From Caprimulgus europaeus (Eukaryota; Chordata; Aves; Caprimulgiformes; Caprimulgidae): a stretch of DNA of 64,000 nt. This document shows, piece after piece, positions 52,162 to 64,000 of this stretch. Where the stretch lies: assembly GCA_907165065.1 (NCBI GenBank), contig OU015533.1, forward strand, positions 29,218,578 to 29,282,577. The letters are read 5' to 3'. Within the stretch, counting starts at the first letter, position 1, and each line of letters opens with the position of its first letter. A program made the position numbers and the translations under genes. The notes beneath the pieces were generated by a model that saw only the letters and a program-made list of their open reading frames with translations, did no database searches and was not told where the DNA came from.

Positions 52162-53819
52162 AAGACCCACAGGAATTAGGCCTCGTCTGTAACAAGAAAG
52201 ATTTTTCTGATGTTTTTCTTCACTGCCATTACAGATGTGCAGCTGGGGGAGCACACATCCACCAACAGTGCTGCAGTGGCCCCCGACCTCCTGCCAGGGC
52301 ATGGCAGCTCTCAGAAGTGGATAAAAACATGGAAGGAACCCTTACATGATAGAATGGAAGTGAATGGGGATGCCATCCCATTTAAATTCAGCTCCAAGAA
52401 TCAGCTTGTTGTCGTTGGGACTTTCTGTTTTTGTTTCAGTAGGATGCTCTGTACCATCCCCTGGAAATCAGAGCGATTGCATAGCTACGATAATTCTTTG
52501 CCTTTACAGCAAATCTTTCATCAGAGGATCTCAAAGCAACTTGCCAGCAAGAACGGGCACAGCCTTACACTGTGCTGGTGAGATAAGCAAAGAATGGAAT
52601 AGATTAACTGCTTAAAAGCACACAGCAGCTCTGTGAGATGAAGGGAAAATAAGAAAAATATATATCTGTTTGAAACTGCACAGGGCCTGGAAGGCTGCCA
52701 GGATGCTGAAATCGCCACCCCTACGCAACCATGAATACCATGGAAACCAGCCGGGCACTGGCAGGCAGGAAATCGGCAGAAAAATCACTTTCTACAAAAT
52801 GTAGCCAGGCTGGGACACTGCTGCTGTCCTGAGTGAGGGAGGAGTATGTGTCCAACCACCAGTGCCGCTGCCGGTTTCCCAGCCTGGGGCAACGCTGCTT
52901 TCCTGGCCGTGGCTGGTGGATGACAGCAGAAAGTGGGATGGCTGGAGACTGCTACATCATGTCAGCTGTGGTGCAGAGGGGATGGAAACCCTGAGTGCCA
53001 GGTGAAGCTTCAACATGTGCTGGGAGTTGTAGGAAGATGAAAGTAAGTTGACACCTGAATGAGGACAGGGAAGGAACATGCACACGCAAGCTCCTGCATG
53101 CCCTGTCTGGTGAGTCACGAAACACTCAACAGCAATAGTAGTTTTCCCCCTGAACACCAAGAAGATCTCAAAAAAGGATTCCTTTAAGCTAAGCAAAAGT
53201 AAGGAAAGGAAAGAGGGTTGGAAAACAAAACCAAAAATAACAAATGGAATTGAATATAAAAGGAATAACAAAAATAAACAAACCCAGACAGGCAGTGGGG
53301 GAGGAATGAACATACTGTTAATCTGTCAAGTACACCCTGCACGCATTAAACTATAGAGTAAGCTCAGAGAAATATCCAGCCTCCCCACTGAGCAAGGACA
53401 CCTGCTTGTTATTAAACAGCACACAACCCTTGAAAAGTCATACTCTTGGTAAGCCAGGTCAGGAAGAATCTGAGCATAAAACAGCTGTGCTCATTCAAAA
53501 TACTGCTAAGAGGAACAGCAGCATCTTGTGAGTAAGTGGGATACAGGGTGGCCTTGGAGATAACGTGTGTCCCAGAACCAGGCTTGGAAAAAAAGAGCCC
53601 AGTCAGTGGAGATGAGAGAGGTCTCCCTCTGTCTCAGCAGCTGAAGGAGGTAGAGGTGATCCGCTACAGATCCTAGCTGGAACAGAGGTCAGGGAGAGAG
53701 GGGAGTATCTTACGGAAAAGCAAAGAGGACTGAAAATCCAGGGAAGCAGTGGAGCGCCATTGCTGCCACATTAAAATGCACAAAGCTAATGGGCCTTCCA
53801 GTTACCACAAGGGAGGGCT

Positions 53820-53940
53820 GGACGGGGCCGGGAGCGCTGCCACAGCCGCCCCGATAAGGCTCTATCTAGGAACAGGCGAGGGCCGTAGAGCTGGCACAGG
53901 ACCACGCTCACAGCCCGGCCCGAGAAATGGGTCTGGAGGA
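53820..53940. promoter_or_regulatory. Small CpG-richer patch, possible regulatory element
   Basis: About ten CpGs fall in roughly 120 bp, in a region otherwise poor in CpG, together with a GATAAGG motif at about 53853. It is too short for a usual CpG island. It could be a minor promoter, an enhancer, or the remains of a CpG-rich repeat. Confidence 0.3.
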
Positions 53941-55149
53941 GTGCGAGAACAACAGGATAACATCAAGCATTTCTCACACAGCTGAAGGACCGCCGCTGGT
54001 CATCAGGAGACAAGTGCAGATGGGAGACTTTAAAGCGGTGCCAGAAAAAACAAGCTACAGCCAGGGTCGAGGAACATGGGATCCAACTCCTAGTTGTCAG
54101 CAGTTGTGGTGTATACATTGCTGAAAACAGATGCAGTGCCAGGAAAATCCAACTCCCAGCATGAAAAAAATAACTTAAGAATGATAATGAGAGAAGCCAA
54201 AGTAACTGTGACTGTGAATTAGCGATTACATAAAAGCTTTTATCTTAAAGTTATGTTAGGCCAAATTCTGAAATAATTTTTTTCAGCCAGAATGCTCCCT
54301 CGAGACCCTGTGATTTGGCCACAAATTGCTACAGCTTAAAAAAAAGAAGGAAAAACAAAGAAACAAACAAAAAAAGCCCTAAGATTTTTCTTTTCAAGCT
54401 AGAACAAAGAAACATAGCAATCATCACTGCCGACCCCTTTCCTTCTTTTTTGCAGAGCTGCAATATTCTTTGGTATGTCTGGGCTGAACAGGAAAAAAAA
54501 TTATTTTCAAAATAACTGATCTGGATTAAAAACAACCAGTGTCCTAGTGGCAGGCACACAAGATCAGCATAAGGATCCTCTCCCCCACACCAGGAGCTTC
54601 ATCCCATTCCCTGAGTGTTACTAAGCCCAGCAGCAGCTCTAGACATTGCACCTGGAGGCCTCTGTGCAGTTTCAAACACAGCATCTGCAAATCCAGCGCC
54701 CCAGCAAGATGCGGCTGCTGCCAGCAGAACAACTGGCCCACAGCTGCACTGAGACACTGCTCACTTCCCACCACCTTTCCCCACTCTGGTCCAAGACCTG
54801 TTGAGCACATGAACCTTCCCTGCTTGTGCTTTGGGCTTGGCTTGCCATAAGTAGTATGCTGCCAACCTGTAATTCCTAAGAGGTACTGAAAATAACATGA
54901 GAAAATGATGAGTATTTTAAGCAGCAAACATATCCTTCCTATGAAGGATGACCTGCTGTAATAGCCCTTCCAAAAGCAAAGGAATGTGCTCAAATACCTG
55001 TCGTAAAATCTGAAGCCAGAATGCTCCCCAGCCCAAAATGCTGGAAATAGCTCTTTCAAGTCATGTAAACACTTTGGAGTTTCTCAAAAGAGAAATAGCT
55101 GGAAATAGTTTTAGATAAAATAACCTTTCAAGCCAGCTGGCGAAAGGCA

Positions 55150-55181
55150 AACAGATGGATCAGATAGATGGATAGACAGGG
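55150..55181. repeat. Imperfect GATA/GATG simple repeat
   Basis: Units of AGATGGAT and AGATAGATGGATAGA make an imperfect tetranucleotide repeat. It is short and degenerate. Confidence 0.55.
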
Positions 55182-58100
55182 CTTAAAGCCACTTTTGTCT
55201 CAACAGTGGGCTAGGCTTGTGTATGCAACGTCTGAAGGCAGCATATCGCATCATCTGACCCTTAAATGTTAGCTTTATGAAATCATATCAGATGAAACCA
55301 CAGCGTTCAAAAGCATCTCTCAGCCTGGCAGGACTCTCACTCTCCTCCCCCTCTGCCCAGCAGCACCTTCAGCAGTCCCCAGGCTGGCTCGGTGCTCACA
55401 GGGACCTTTGCCCCTCAGGTTTTACCCTCCCCTCAGCTCGCAGTCCGGCCACTGTCAAAGCTCAAGAGGGTTTGTCATAGCACAGGGAGCTTCGCAATTA
55501 TTTAGGAAAAACACTTTTCCCCCACAGTGCAACAGCAGGAGGGGACTGCAGAGGATGGGAAATGAAGGATGCTGTGAACGCTGAAGGGAAATCCCCGCAA
55601 AACCGTGTGATATGCTTTAACAGAAACTCCCTGAAAGCAGGATGTGGTGCAAATAAAACAAACCAGGTAAGTGCGCTGTATTTTTGGTAGCCTGTGCAAC
55701 ATGAAAAAGGTGATGTTTTGGTTCAGCTGTGATTTCAGTGACTGAATCAAGAGGCCAAACCATACCACCTCAGGACAAGAATTACACCTTGATTAATTGG
55801 GATGGGTCTGAGCCATGGGTATGCATGAACCCTCACAATCTGCTTACAGCCAGACACCTGCTCCTAACCACTTACTTGCTTTTCATATAAGATGACTATG
55901 GTGAGAAGTTGGGACATCCCCAATGCTGGCAGCTCATTTCATGAGAAGTTTGTCACAAATTGCAAGGGCCACGGTCCCTGTGGGCTCCCTCCAGCAGCTC
56001 ATCCCCTGGGACTTCAGTGGGTCGCTGCCAGTGTGACATCTGAGCTCTGCTGGATCACCAGCCAAAGCAAACCCAGGGTCTCTGCAGCATCTCAACTAAT
56101 GCAAAGAGATTATAGAAGTCTAAAAAGATTAAAATAAGTACATTGAACAAGACCAGGACTGGTTTAACTGTCTTAGAAATATGGGGTTTTTTTCTGTATT
56201 AGGACTGTGTATCCCTGAAGATTGTGTGTCAAAATGGAATTGCATAATATTACATATTTATCAAGAAATTCACAGTTGAAAGTGGTCTGCAATGACAGAT
56301 CAAAAAAGAAAATCACCTCTACATTACTTCTATTCTTGCTTCTTCATGACACATTAATCCATCCTGAAGGACTTTAATACTCACTTTTATAGATGTTTCT
56401 GCTTTTCACATCAGACATTAAACACTTTCCTGTCTTGTTCAGGAAGACGCCAAGTTACCAAAGACATGGCAGGATTACGCCATCAAAGTTACAACATCCA
56501 AGCCCTGATGTGACTAATCCCCACGTAAACGGGAAAGACCAAGATGTGCAGTCTGCATGGTGGGTCAGTGGCAGAGCCAGACAGCCTCCTTCAGCCTGTG
56601 GTCACGTGGGAAGGACGTCCCCTCCACACAGGGATGGCCTGGGGTGAGCAAGAGTCTCTGGCATCTTCTTCCTTGGGTCCCTTCGTAGGGACAGTGGTGT
56701 AGGTCCTACAAGCACAAGGGGATTCACCTCACTGTGGTCCCCCTTCTTATGTCAGGGCAGCGTGGCTCACAGTAAGGGAATTACTCTGAGCAGGAGTACT
56801 GGATTCTTTGTTTATTTGCTTTCATAAGCATGTTCAGGAGGAAAAAAAATCCTCCTTTGCATAAGGCATATCATCAGTTTCTACCTGCAGCCTTTGAAAG
56901 ACAAGCAAAACTGCTTTCTTTATGTAAACTGCACAGACAAAAAATACCTCAGAGAGCACCCAGACTTCGTCCATCTTAGAGAAGGAGTTGTCAGAAGCAG
57001 ACATCACCAACAGCACTTCTCTCTCCTGAAGGCATCATCTCGTGATGATTCACACAGCTTGGCTGAAGGGCATTTCTAAAGCATGTCTGTATGATGCAAC
57101 GATGGAGCTGTGTCAAATCCAACACCTGAGTGCTTGTTTTCAGAGTAAGGACACTCATTTTTGCTTTGCAGAACCAGTCTAGCCAAAACTGTATATGAAG
57201 TTGGCCCAAACCCTTCCCTAGCACAGAGACCATTTTGCTAACAGCACAGACACCTGAAACAAGAGACATGCGCAAAAAAATGAAGCAAAACCTGCATCTT
57301 TAGCAGGCATGGAACACAGCTATGGGCAGGCCAAAACTGCTCATTGCAGCGATTTTCTAAAGGTCAGGGGGTCACGAGGGGATGGCGATTGGCAGCTTAC
57401 AGCCAAAGGAAACCCAGATCTTTAAGTTGCATATTGAGCAAATTTGATTGAGAAATCAGAGAAACATAATAAGCACAGATTCTGTTATTCTACATTCAGA
57501 CTTTTTTTAATGTTAAAAATGCACTCAGAGCTCTTTTTTGTAGTTTTGACCTTAGCAAACAGGAGTTGTTCAGCTGTCAGTATCAGACACTGTGAGCTCC
57601 AATGATTTATTGCAAACTTCATGCCAGCTGATATTTTTGACAGCCTGTAGACTCACGCAATTAATCAATGTTTTAGATTTTATCAGCATACGTTTCTGAG
57701 CTTTATGCTAAAATAAAGGAAAATAAACCCTAAAAATGTATATACCAGGAGCCGGTCAAACCCTAGAAGCTGCTACCTGTAAAACCACTGTCATTTTTTT
57801 TAGTTGATCACACGGTATGGGACATAACATTTGATTTTTCCTTAATGCCTGGAGCTACTTTTAGATTGTGCTTGAGATCGTACTTTCAGATTGCACAGGT
57901 ACATTTGGATGGGGCTGTTATATTGTCCCAGGCTTTGGTGCCTGTGGTGCCTGCACTTGTGACTCACTGCAACACCACAAGGTGTTGGGAGGATTCACCT
58001 CCACTGGCATCCTGAAGCCTTGTGCAAACCCCTGAGAACGGCGCAGCTTTCCCTGGTGAGGGGACGCGCCTGCTCTTGCTGCCTGTTGTAGGAAATCAGC

Positions 58101-58256
58101 AGGAAGCTCCAGGAAATGCCAGTTAGAAAGGGCTGGAGGCAGCAGCAAAGTAAAAATAATTCTAAACCTAGAGCATCAGAAGACATTCAGTAAAAAGGAA
58201 CATTTGTGGCTCTGCTCTGTGCTTTAAGCACAGTGTTTGACAGAAGTCATCCCTAT

Positions 58257-58298
58257 AGCAATTCCTCAGCCTCTTTCATTGGTAAAATGAGACATATC
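58257..58298 (+). mobile_element. Possible MIR/L2-like relic
   Basis: CCTCAGCCTCTTTCATTGG followed by TAAAATGAGA resembles the 'CCTCAGTTTCCTCATCTGTAAAATGGG' block shared by ancient tRNA-derived SINEs and L2 elements. Only this block is recognisable, so it may be chance. Confidence 0.25.
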
Positions 58299-61200
58299 AG
58301 TTGGACTTTGGAAACAAAAGGTAAACAATCTGATAAAACAGATGGCTGGTTACTGAACAAGGCTCTAGCCTTCACTACAAGACAAGTCATCTTAAGCATT
58401 TGCCTGTCAACATAGACTCGGTGAGGCCCTTTATGAATGCCTTTAAAGATCACCACTGATGGTAATGAGAGTTGGATCAGTCTGAAATGGTGCACCCAGA
58501 AACTCTGAATTTCCTGACTTTTCAAGAGACTTGAAACTTTTACAAGCCTTTGGAGAATGAAGACTTTCTCTTGCAGCTCCATTAAATTCACCATCCTCCC
58601 CCAGCAATGTAAAACGAAGCAAATATTGTGAGACATGCAGACTGTGCCAGCTGGGATAGTACATTGCTTTCCACTCTTTGCATAAGATGAAATATTTCCT
58701 GGTTTGCAGGGTGGGGCCAGGCAAAAGGAATGGTTCATTTTCTGTAATTAATTTTAGGGCTACTTGTAGCTGCACTTACTTTAATAGTTTCAGTTGTATT
58801 AGTTATCAGGAATATCTGCTTCAAGGCATAAGCAATGAAAGTTATCAATCTGCCTGTCCTTGTGGGGTTTTAAAATCTCTTCTCCCAAAATAGGTGCGAG
58901 ATCCTTTCCCACAGATGCTCCAAAGCAGAACTATTTTGATCACCAAAATACTAAAACCACAAAATCAGGGCGGGGGGAGGGAGATAAAAGGCCTTTCAAA
59001 TCAAGTGAATAAGCCAAGGAGGAAAAAAGAAACAGACTCAGTCATTTCTCCTACCCATTTAATTAGTAACATTCCCCTCCAGAAACAGCAAGCACAGTGC
59101 AAACCTCTTCGAATGCCTTTCTACAGCTGAGCTCCTGCAGCTGCCCCTCTCCTGCCCTCCCTGCCGGGATATGGCTCTGCCCTTACCCCTGCCAGAGGGC
59201 AAAGGCATGGGCGGGCAGGGTGCAGGGTGCGTGCGGATCGGCCATGCTCCCCAACAGGGGCCTTGCTCCAGCCGAGCGTTTGAGCACACGAGATATTGTA
59301 GTGAAAGGAGTGGGACTGGTTGTGCTTCAAGATAAGATTGTCTGCCAGGGCTTTGTTGGAGGCAGCCTTGCAGATGCAGGAAGGAAAACAAGCTGCAAAG
59401 ATGGTAAAAGGAGAAGGAAAAAAATGCCCCAAGGGAAGCAGCGCTGGCGCAGGAGACCAAGAGCTCCTCTGCAGCGAAGGGCACAGAAACACAGAAAAAT
59501 GTGAACAGTACAAGTCAAACTGCATCACCCTCATCATCCCACTCCCTGGGCAGCCAGCACTGGGATGGGGTGACAGAGACCTTGGCATGAGGTGGGACAG
59601 CCCATCCACACCTGAGCTGCTCTAGCTCACCTTGCCTGCAAACTGTCCCGAGCAAGCAGCTGGGACACTGGCTGTGAGGCCACCTGCACCAGGGGCTGCT
59701 TTGCTCACAGTGACAAAACCTACCTAGCAAACAAATTGTGGGGGCTGGTGCTTCCCAGGCAGGTAGGAGCTGCTGACCTGTTGAGTATTTCACAGTGGCA
59801 TCAGGAGGAGAAGCACCTGGTGGCACACTTTGGAGGACAATTAAATGCTGCTCCTGCACAGCCAACCTGGCAGCCATGCAGGCACCTACAAACTGAGCGC
59901 AAGACGGAAGCATCTGCACTCACATCCTGTTAGCTTGTTTTGGTTGCTTGGTTTGTTCTTCCAGATTTAGCCTCCTATTGCATCTAGTCAGGCCCTGTAT
60001 TCAATCTGTCCCATGGATGTAAAGAGAGAACAAGAATCTTCACAGAAGGTCCACAGAGGCCCACCACTTCCTTCTCAATAGAGCTTTTGCTGCTTGGATG
60101 CCTGGCTTCAAACAAGGCAGGGATTGCAGGGGCAAATCCTGGTTTCAGTTTAGCTTAAGCTAGTTCTGTGCAGCTCAGCATTGTACCTCCCACTGAGGGA
60201 TGTCCTGAGGGTTTATGCAGCATAGTTTCCTGGTTTGCCTATCTCACCTGCTTCTGATCCATTCTCCATTGCCCCAAGCCAACACAAAGGAAGGACGGAG
60301 TCCCCAGCTGGACAGTGAGGAGGGTGCGAGATGGGGAGCCCGGGGCAGCTGGACTTTCCACATGGAGGTGGGAAACAGCAACGCATGATGTGTCATTGCG
60401 GTGTACCTGCACCCTCATAACAGCCCCACTGAGAGCACAGGGAGGAGCTGCGAGCCTGGGACCAGTGCAGTCCTGTTTGTATTCAACCAGCTATCGATAA
60501 ACTCAAATGAGCCAAACGAGACCTGAGACAAGATCATCCACACAGCCTCCTGCTGCACCTTGTTTGCTTGGTGCATCTTACAAAAACCAGCGCTTCATCC
60601 CCACGTGGGTGAGCCGTGGTCCCTGGCACGCACCTGACCTCAAGCGCAGCAGCAGCAGGGCCTGGCCAGAGGGTCCCACTCCTACACCCGAGCCATGCAC
60701 TGGTGGCTACGCAGCTCCAGGGACACAAGGACAGCAGGATACTTACACCAAAAGCCATGGCTGCTGCTTTGTGCCCCGAGGCTTGAGGTCTTTTTTCCAG
60801 GACAAGAAAGAGAGGCTTGTGCTAAATACCTCAGTTTGTTTAATCCACCATACAACCAAAATCCTGAGAGGTTCAAAGCTCCAGTGTTTACTCTATCAGG
60901 CTTATTTCTAGGCTAAATAAACCATAAAAATTAAGTCTCCACTGAAAACATCAAAATGTTCTAGTTGAAGCTGATGAGAAGTTAGCATTTGGCAAAGACA
61001 AACCATGAATCTGTAATTATTGTAAGATGAGTCACCTGGAGAAACCAGAGCAGTAGCCAACAAAAAACCCCTTTGAATAACTCAATGAGAATAAGATGCC
61101 TAGAAACGCGCACATCACTGAGAAGACAATATCAGCCCTGGCAAAAGCAGGAGAGGGGACAGGCAACACTACCTCAGCTATGTGGAGGATGTCTCAGACC

Positions 61201-61725
61201 CCCATGGTCACCTCTGACCGAGGACCCCATGCCCATCTCGCCAGAAGCCCATCCCTGGATGCCAGGGCAGTCTGACATCCATATTCCCTCCATGACTCAT
61301 AGGATTGGAACAAGCCAGACTTTTGCAGACAACAAAAAAGATAAAAATCATATTGCTTGGGGGAGTGCCAAGCTATTATTTCACCCAATTAGAGTCTTGA
61401 ACTGCTGAAAATGAAAAGGATTTCCTCTGGAAAGAGAACATTCCCCAGCCAGAAAGTCTCCAGAAAGGTACAGGAGCAATAATTCCTGGCGTTCAGAGTT
61501 AGGAAACAAGCGTCTAGACAACGGCTTCTTTTTTTGGTTGGTTGTTGATGGCATTTTTAAAAGATGCTACAGTACAGATCCTGGAACTTGGATGGCTATT
61601 TTTACACTCTTGCCTGTGACAGATTCACACGTCTAGGACATGGTGGGGATGGTTTATGCATCTTTGGTTATTTCATTTAACTACCAGAGCCTAAAGGTAA
61701 TACATGTCCCAGGGTTAAAATGGGT

Positions 61726-61761
61726 GGATATCACTATTTGCATGGATATCACTATTTGCAT
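61726..61761. repeat. Tandem duplication of an 18-bp unit with octamer motif
   Basis: GGATATCACTATTTGCAT occurs twice back to back without mismatch (61726-61743 and 61744-61761) and is followed by a partial third GGAT. Each copy ends in ATTTGCAT, the exact octamer motif bound by POU (OCT) factors, at 61736-61743 and 61754-61761. The repeat is translated as a YHYLHG pair in a chance 158-codon plus-strand frame. Confidence 0.88.
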
Positions 61762-62476
61762 GGATGTGCTGTCCTGCAGCAAGAGGAAACAAGCTGGCTG
61801 CATAGATTACTGCAGCTGAAACTGCCTCCTGGGGAGGCCACATCTGGTTTAGGCCTCAAGTCAGTCCTGCTTCAGCTGGATTTGAGGGCAAGGGGCTCCT
61901 GCACAGAGGTCTCTCGTACCAGACACCCTGGTCCAATGCTTCAAAGAAGCCCCCTCATGCTGCACAGCTGGGTCCAGGCCCTGTTGTTGTTCCTCATCCT
62001 GCCTGGCATCTCCTTTCCCATGCTGCCTGCTGTCAAGTACCTGTGGAGAACGGTACTAAAGGGCAAGTATGGTTTTCATCTTGTCCTCCTGTTCCCAGGC
62101 GGGTGCAGACAGGTTGGCCATGGGGAGGAAGCATGCTCCCTTGCCACACCGCTACCCGTTATTGCTTCAGCATGTCTCAATACACTGATTGAGTAATTGG
62201 CAATTATACTGCATTTATGTTTATCTGCAATGTTATGGTGTTATGTTCACACTGTATAAATAACAGCCCATCTCCCATCCACGGTAGCTTCTATTTTGCA
62301 TGGCCTGTTGATCCTGCATCAGAGAGCAGCAGTAAAGCTTGAGCTCAGGTTTCAGTGCTGTTCCCCCTACCTGCCCAGTGCCATACCAGTTTTTAAAAGA
62401 TCATTTTCAAATGTGCTTCTACACTGCTACAAAAGCACAACTCTTTTTTTGCCACCATGCAAAAGATAGTGTTTTT

Positions 62477-62502
62477 AATTCCTTCTTCAAGAAGAAGGAA
62501 TT
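62477..62502. repeat. 11-bp inverted repeat, 4-base loop
   Basis: AATTCCTTCTT and AAGAAGGAATT pair exactly around CAAG. The centre contains TTCAAGAA, half of a heat-shock element, but the full three-unit element is not present. Confidence 0.75.
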
Positions 62503-62689
62503 TAATGTGGCTGCCCTGAGACTGGCTGCAGCTTTATCAAGCTATTTCATTGTGGACTTAGACAACCTCGTTTGCAGCCATTGTACTGTCAAACAGGTTT
62601 CCTTCCTCTTCTTCACAACACTTCTACATCACATCCTATTTAAAGCTCTTACAGTACTTCATAAATAATGCAATAATGAGAGCCCTGTA

Positions 62690-62775
62690 CACTTATGGGA
62701 TCTGGGAGGCATTATCTCAGTTTTTAAGAGGTAGAATATGAAGGACAGAGATTAAAGGTGGCAAACCCAACAGGC
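62690..62775 (-). mobile_element. Possible MIR/L2-like relic, reverse orientation
   Basis: GGGAGGCATTATCTCAG, then AGGACAGAGATTAAAGG and a 'GGC' block lie in the same order as in reverse-complement MIR (GGCATTAT...CATTTTACAGATG...GGCACAGAGAGGTTAAG). The similarity is diffuse and from memory. Confidence 0.25.
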
Positions 62776-64000
62776 TGTGATCCAAACAACAGAAGCTTTT
62801 CTACCTTGTTTCCCTTGGATCTGGAGCCCTTCTTGGCTTCCCCGCTGTTGGTCAAGCTCTCCTACTTCTGCTTCTTAGCACTTCAGTCCTACCCTGTCCT
62901 TTCTCTCCAGAGTAACTAACAAATTTCACACCAGCGCATGACCATCAGTCCCTCATTGTATTTCACTTGAGGTCTGTAGAGACAAAATTGCTGTTTCTGT
63001 TAGCCAGTAACTGGGATGAGAAATTGAACATCAGAAAAATCTTTCTATTGTAGATCAATACTCCTGAAAACACAGAGTCATTGAACATAGAGAGGCTCAC
63101 TGCTATGAGAGGAATATCCTTTTGCTTAAGAAATAAGGCAGAATGTAAAGGATGTGAAAAGAAAATGAAAGCTCGGAGCTAGGGCTCACCCACGGAGGAT
63201 GGGCCCTCACTGCAGAAGCTCCTGGATTTCTAATGGGGGCTAATTAAGCATAAGGGAGCATAAGTGTGGATGGAGCACTTAGCAGCACTCCGTGCTAGCC
63301 CAAAGAGGCAGCGTCCAGCTCAGGGCACCACCAGCTCCACAGGGGCAAGGCTGAGCAATGCTGAGGGCTGCACATCACACCCTGTGGCTGGAGAGGCACA
63401 GGGGTCTGAGCCTGGCAATTAAAATTTCTATTCAAAATTTTAAGCTGCTCCAAAAGACATGTCGCTGTGCTTCTCCCTGGGGAAGACAGGAAACTACTGC
63501 TGAGCTGTCTATCGTTTATAATAAAATTATTTTTTCCAGAGAAAGTGAAGCCTCACTGCTGGGGCACACAGGCACCAGGATGCAGCACAGACAGCAGGAA
63601 GCAGACTTGCGGGATTTTCCATGTGCAGAAACGGCTTTAGAGGGATGGGTGAGCTGGAGGTTTTACCTGAAAAGCAGCAGCAATTCTGTCCCGCCCCCAG
63701 TATGCAGGCTTCCTAACCCCAAGCTGTTACCTCCCATGTCTCCACCTCAGTCTCAGCAGGCAGCTCTCACTACAGGGGCACACAAAATCCTGGTATGGCT
63801 CTGGAGAGCTCCTTGTCTCCAGAGCAGAAGGGCCAGTGCCCAGAGCAGTGCAAGGTGCCTGCCCATCCCATTCCCTGGGATGGGGAAAAACAGGGTCCTT
63901 CCACTTGGCTTCTGATGCCCAACAAGAGCTTCTGCATGTAGGAACAGACACAGTGAAGACATACACAGAGTGTGTGGCTATGGGTGGGAGGAACCATGAG

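Larger units (their letters stand above)
45001..64000. other. Intergenic DNA upstream of BMPR2
   Basis: This region is somewhat higher in GC than the intron. It has many chance open frames, several above 130 codons (47634, 47911, 58253 minus, 61720, 63358), none matching a family I know. It contains a possible LTR relic (50355), two possible MIR-like relics (58257, 62690), a perfect inverted repeat (52121), a duplicated octamer motif (61726) and a small CpG-richer patch (53820). NOP58 is the usual next gene in vertebrates, but none of its exons or intronic snoRNAs was recognised. Confidence 0.55.

Noticed and set aside
54544..55059. 171-codon minus-strand frame
   Set aside because: It begins with TTG, has no early ATG, and shows no recognisable domain.
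59059..59504. Lys/Arg-rich plus-strand frame suggesting a nucleolar protein tail such as NOP58
   Set aside because: It is on the wrong strand for NOP58, lacks the expected acidic/lysine repeats, and overlaps other frames of equal length.
1..64000. CRISPR array, operon, prophage or other prokaryotic system
   Set aside because: Composition, CR1 elements, a spliced signal-peptide exon and a CpG island all indicate vertebrate nuclear DNA; no regular spaced repeats were seen.

Overview
The window looks like a stretch of bird nuclear genome. It has AT-rich, stop-dense DNA with no bacterial-style gene packing, one strong CpG island, and clear copies of the avian CR1 retrotransposon (14662-14807 and 44399-44650, plus a probable older piece near 37190). 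Only one protein-coding exon can be supported.

The anchor is a 76-nt coding exon on the minus strand at 41838-41913. It encodes a signal peptide of 25 codons plus one base and ends at a consensus splice donor. The reading start, the exon length with its phase-1 break, and the 3' end of the exon (the same 13 bases I recall from the human gene, coding STAA plus a split G codon) all match exon 1 of BMPR2, the type II bone morphogenetic protein receptor. Its 5' leader and promoter lie to the right, in a CpG island of about 1.5 kb (about 42.0-43.5 kb). The leader holds a cluster of short upstream ORFs and a 57-nt homopyrimidine tract just before the start codon.

Layout: 1-41837 is read as the first part of BMPR2 intron 1 (transcribed right to left; exon 2 was not found). 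It holds only old repeats, small tandem duplications, hairpins, homopolymer runs and many short chance ORFs. 41838-about 43000 is exon 1 with its leader, and 42.0-43.5 kb is the CpG-island promoter. About 43545-64000 is the region upstream of BMPR2. It has one 3' CR1 fragment, low-complexity A/C-rich DNA, weak LTR-like and MIR-like relics, a perfect 16-bp inverted repeat and a duplicated octamer motif. In vertebrates the gene upstream of BMPR2 is usually NOP58, but I see no NOP58 exon here, so it probably lies beyond the right edge.

I found no new multi-gene system. The points most worth checking are in the BMPR2 leader (uORFs, the pyrimidine tract with an acceptor-like AG, a divergent ORF), together with the duplicated regulatory-looking motifs at 13812-13861 and 61726-61761 and the inverted repeat at 52121-52161.
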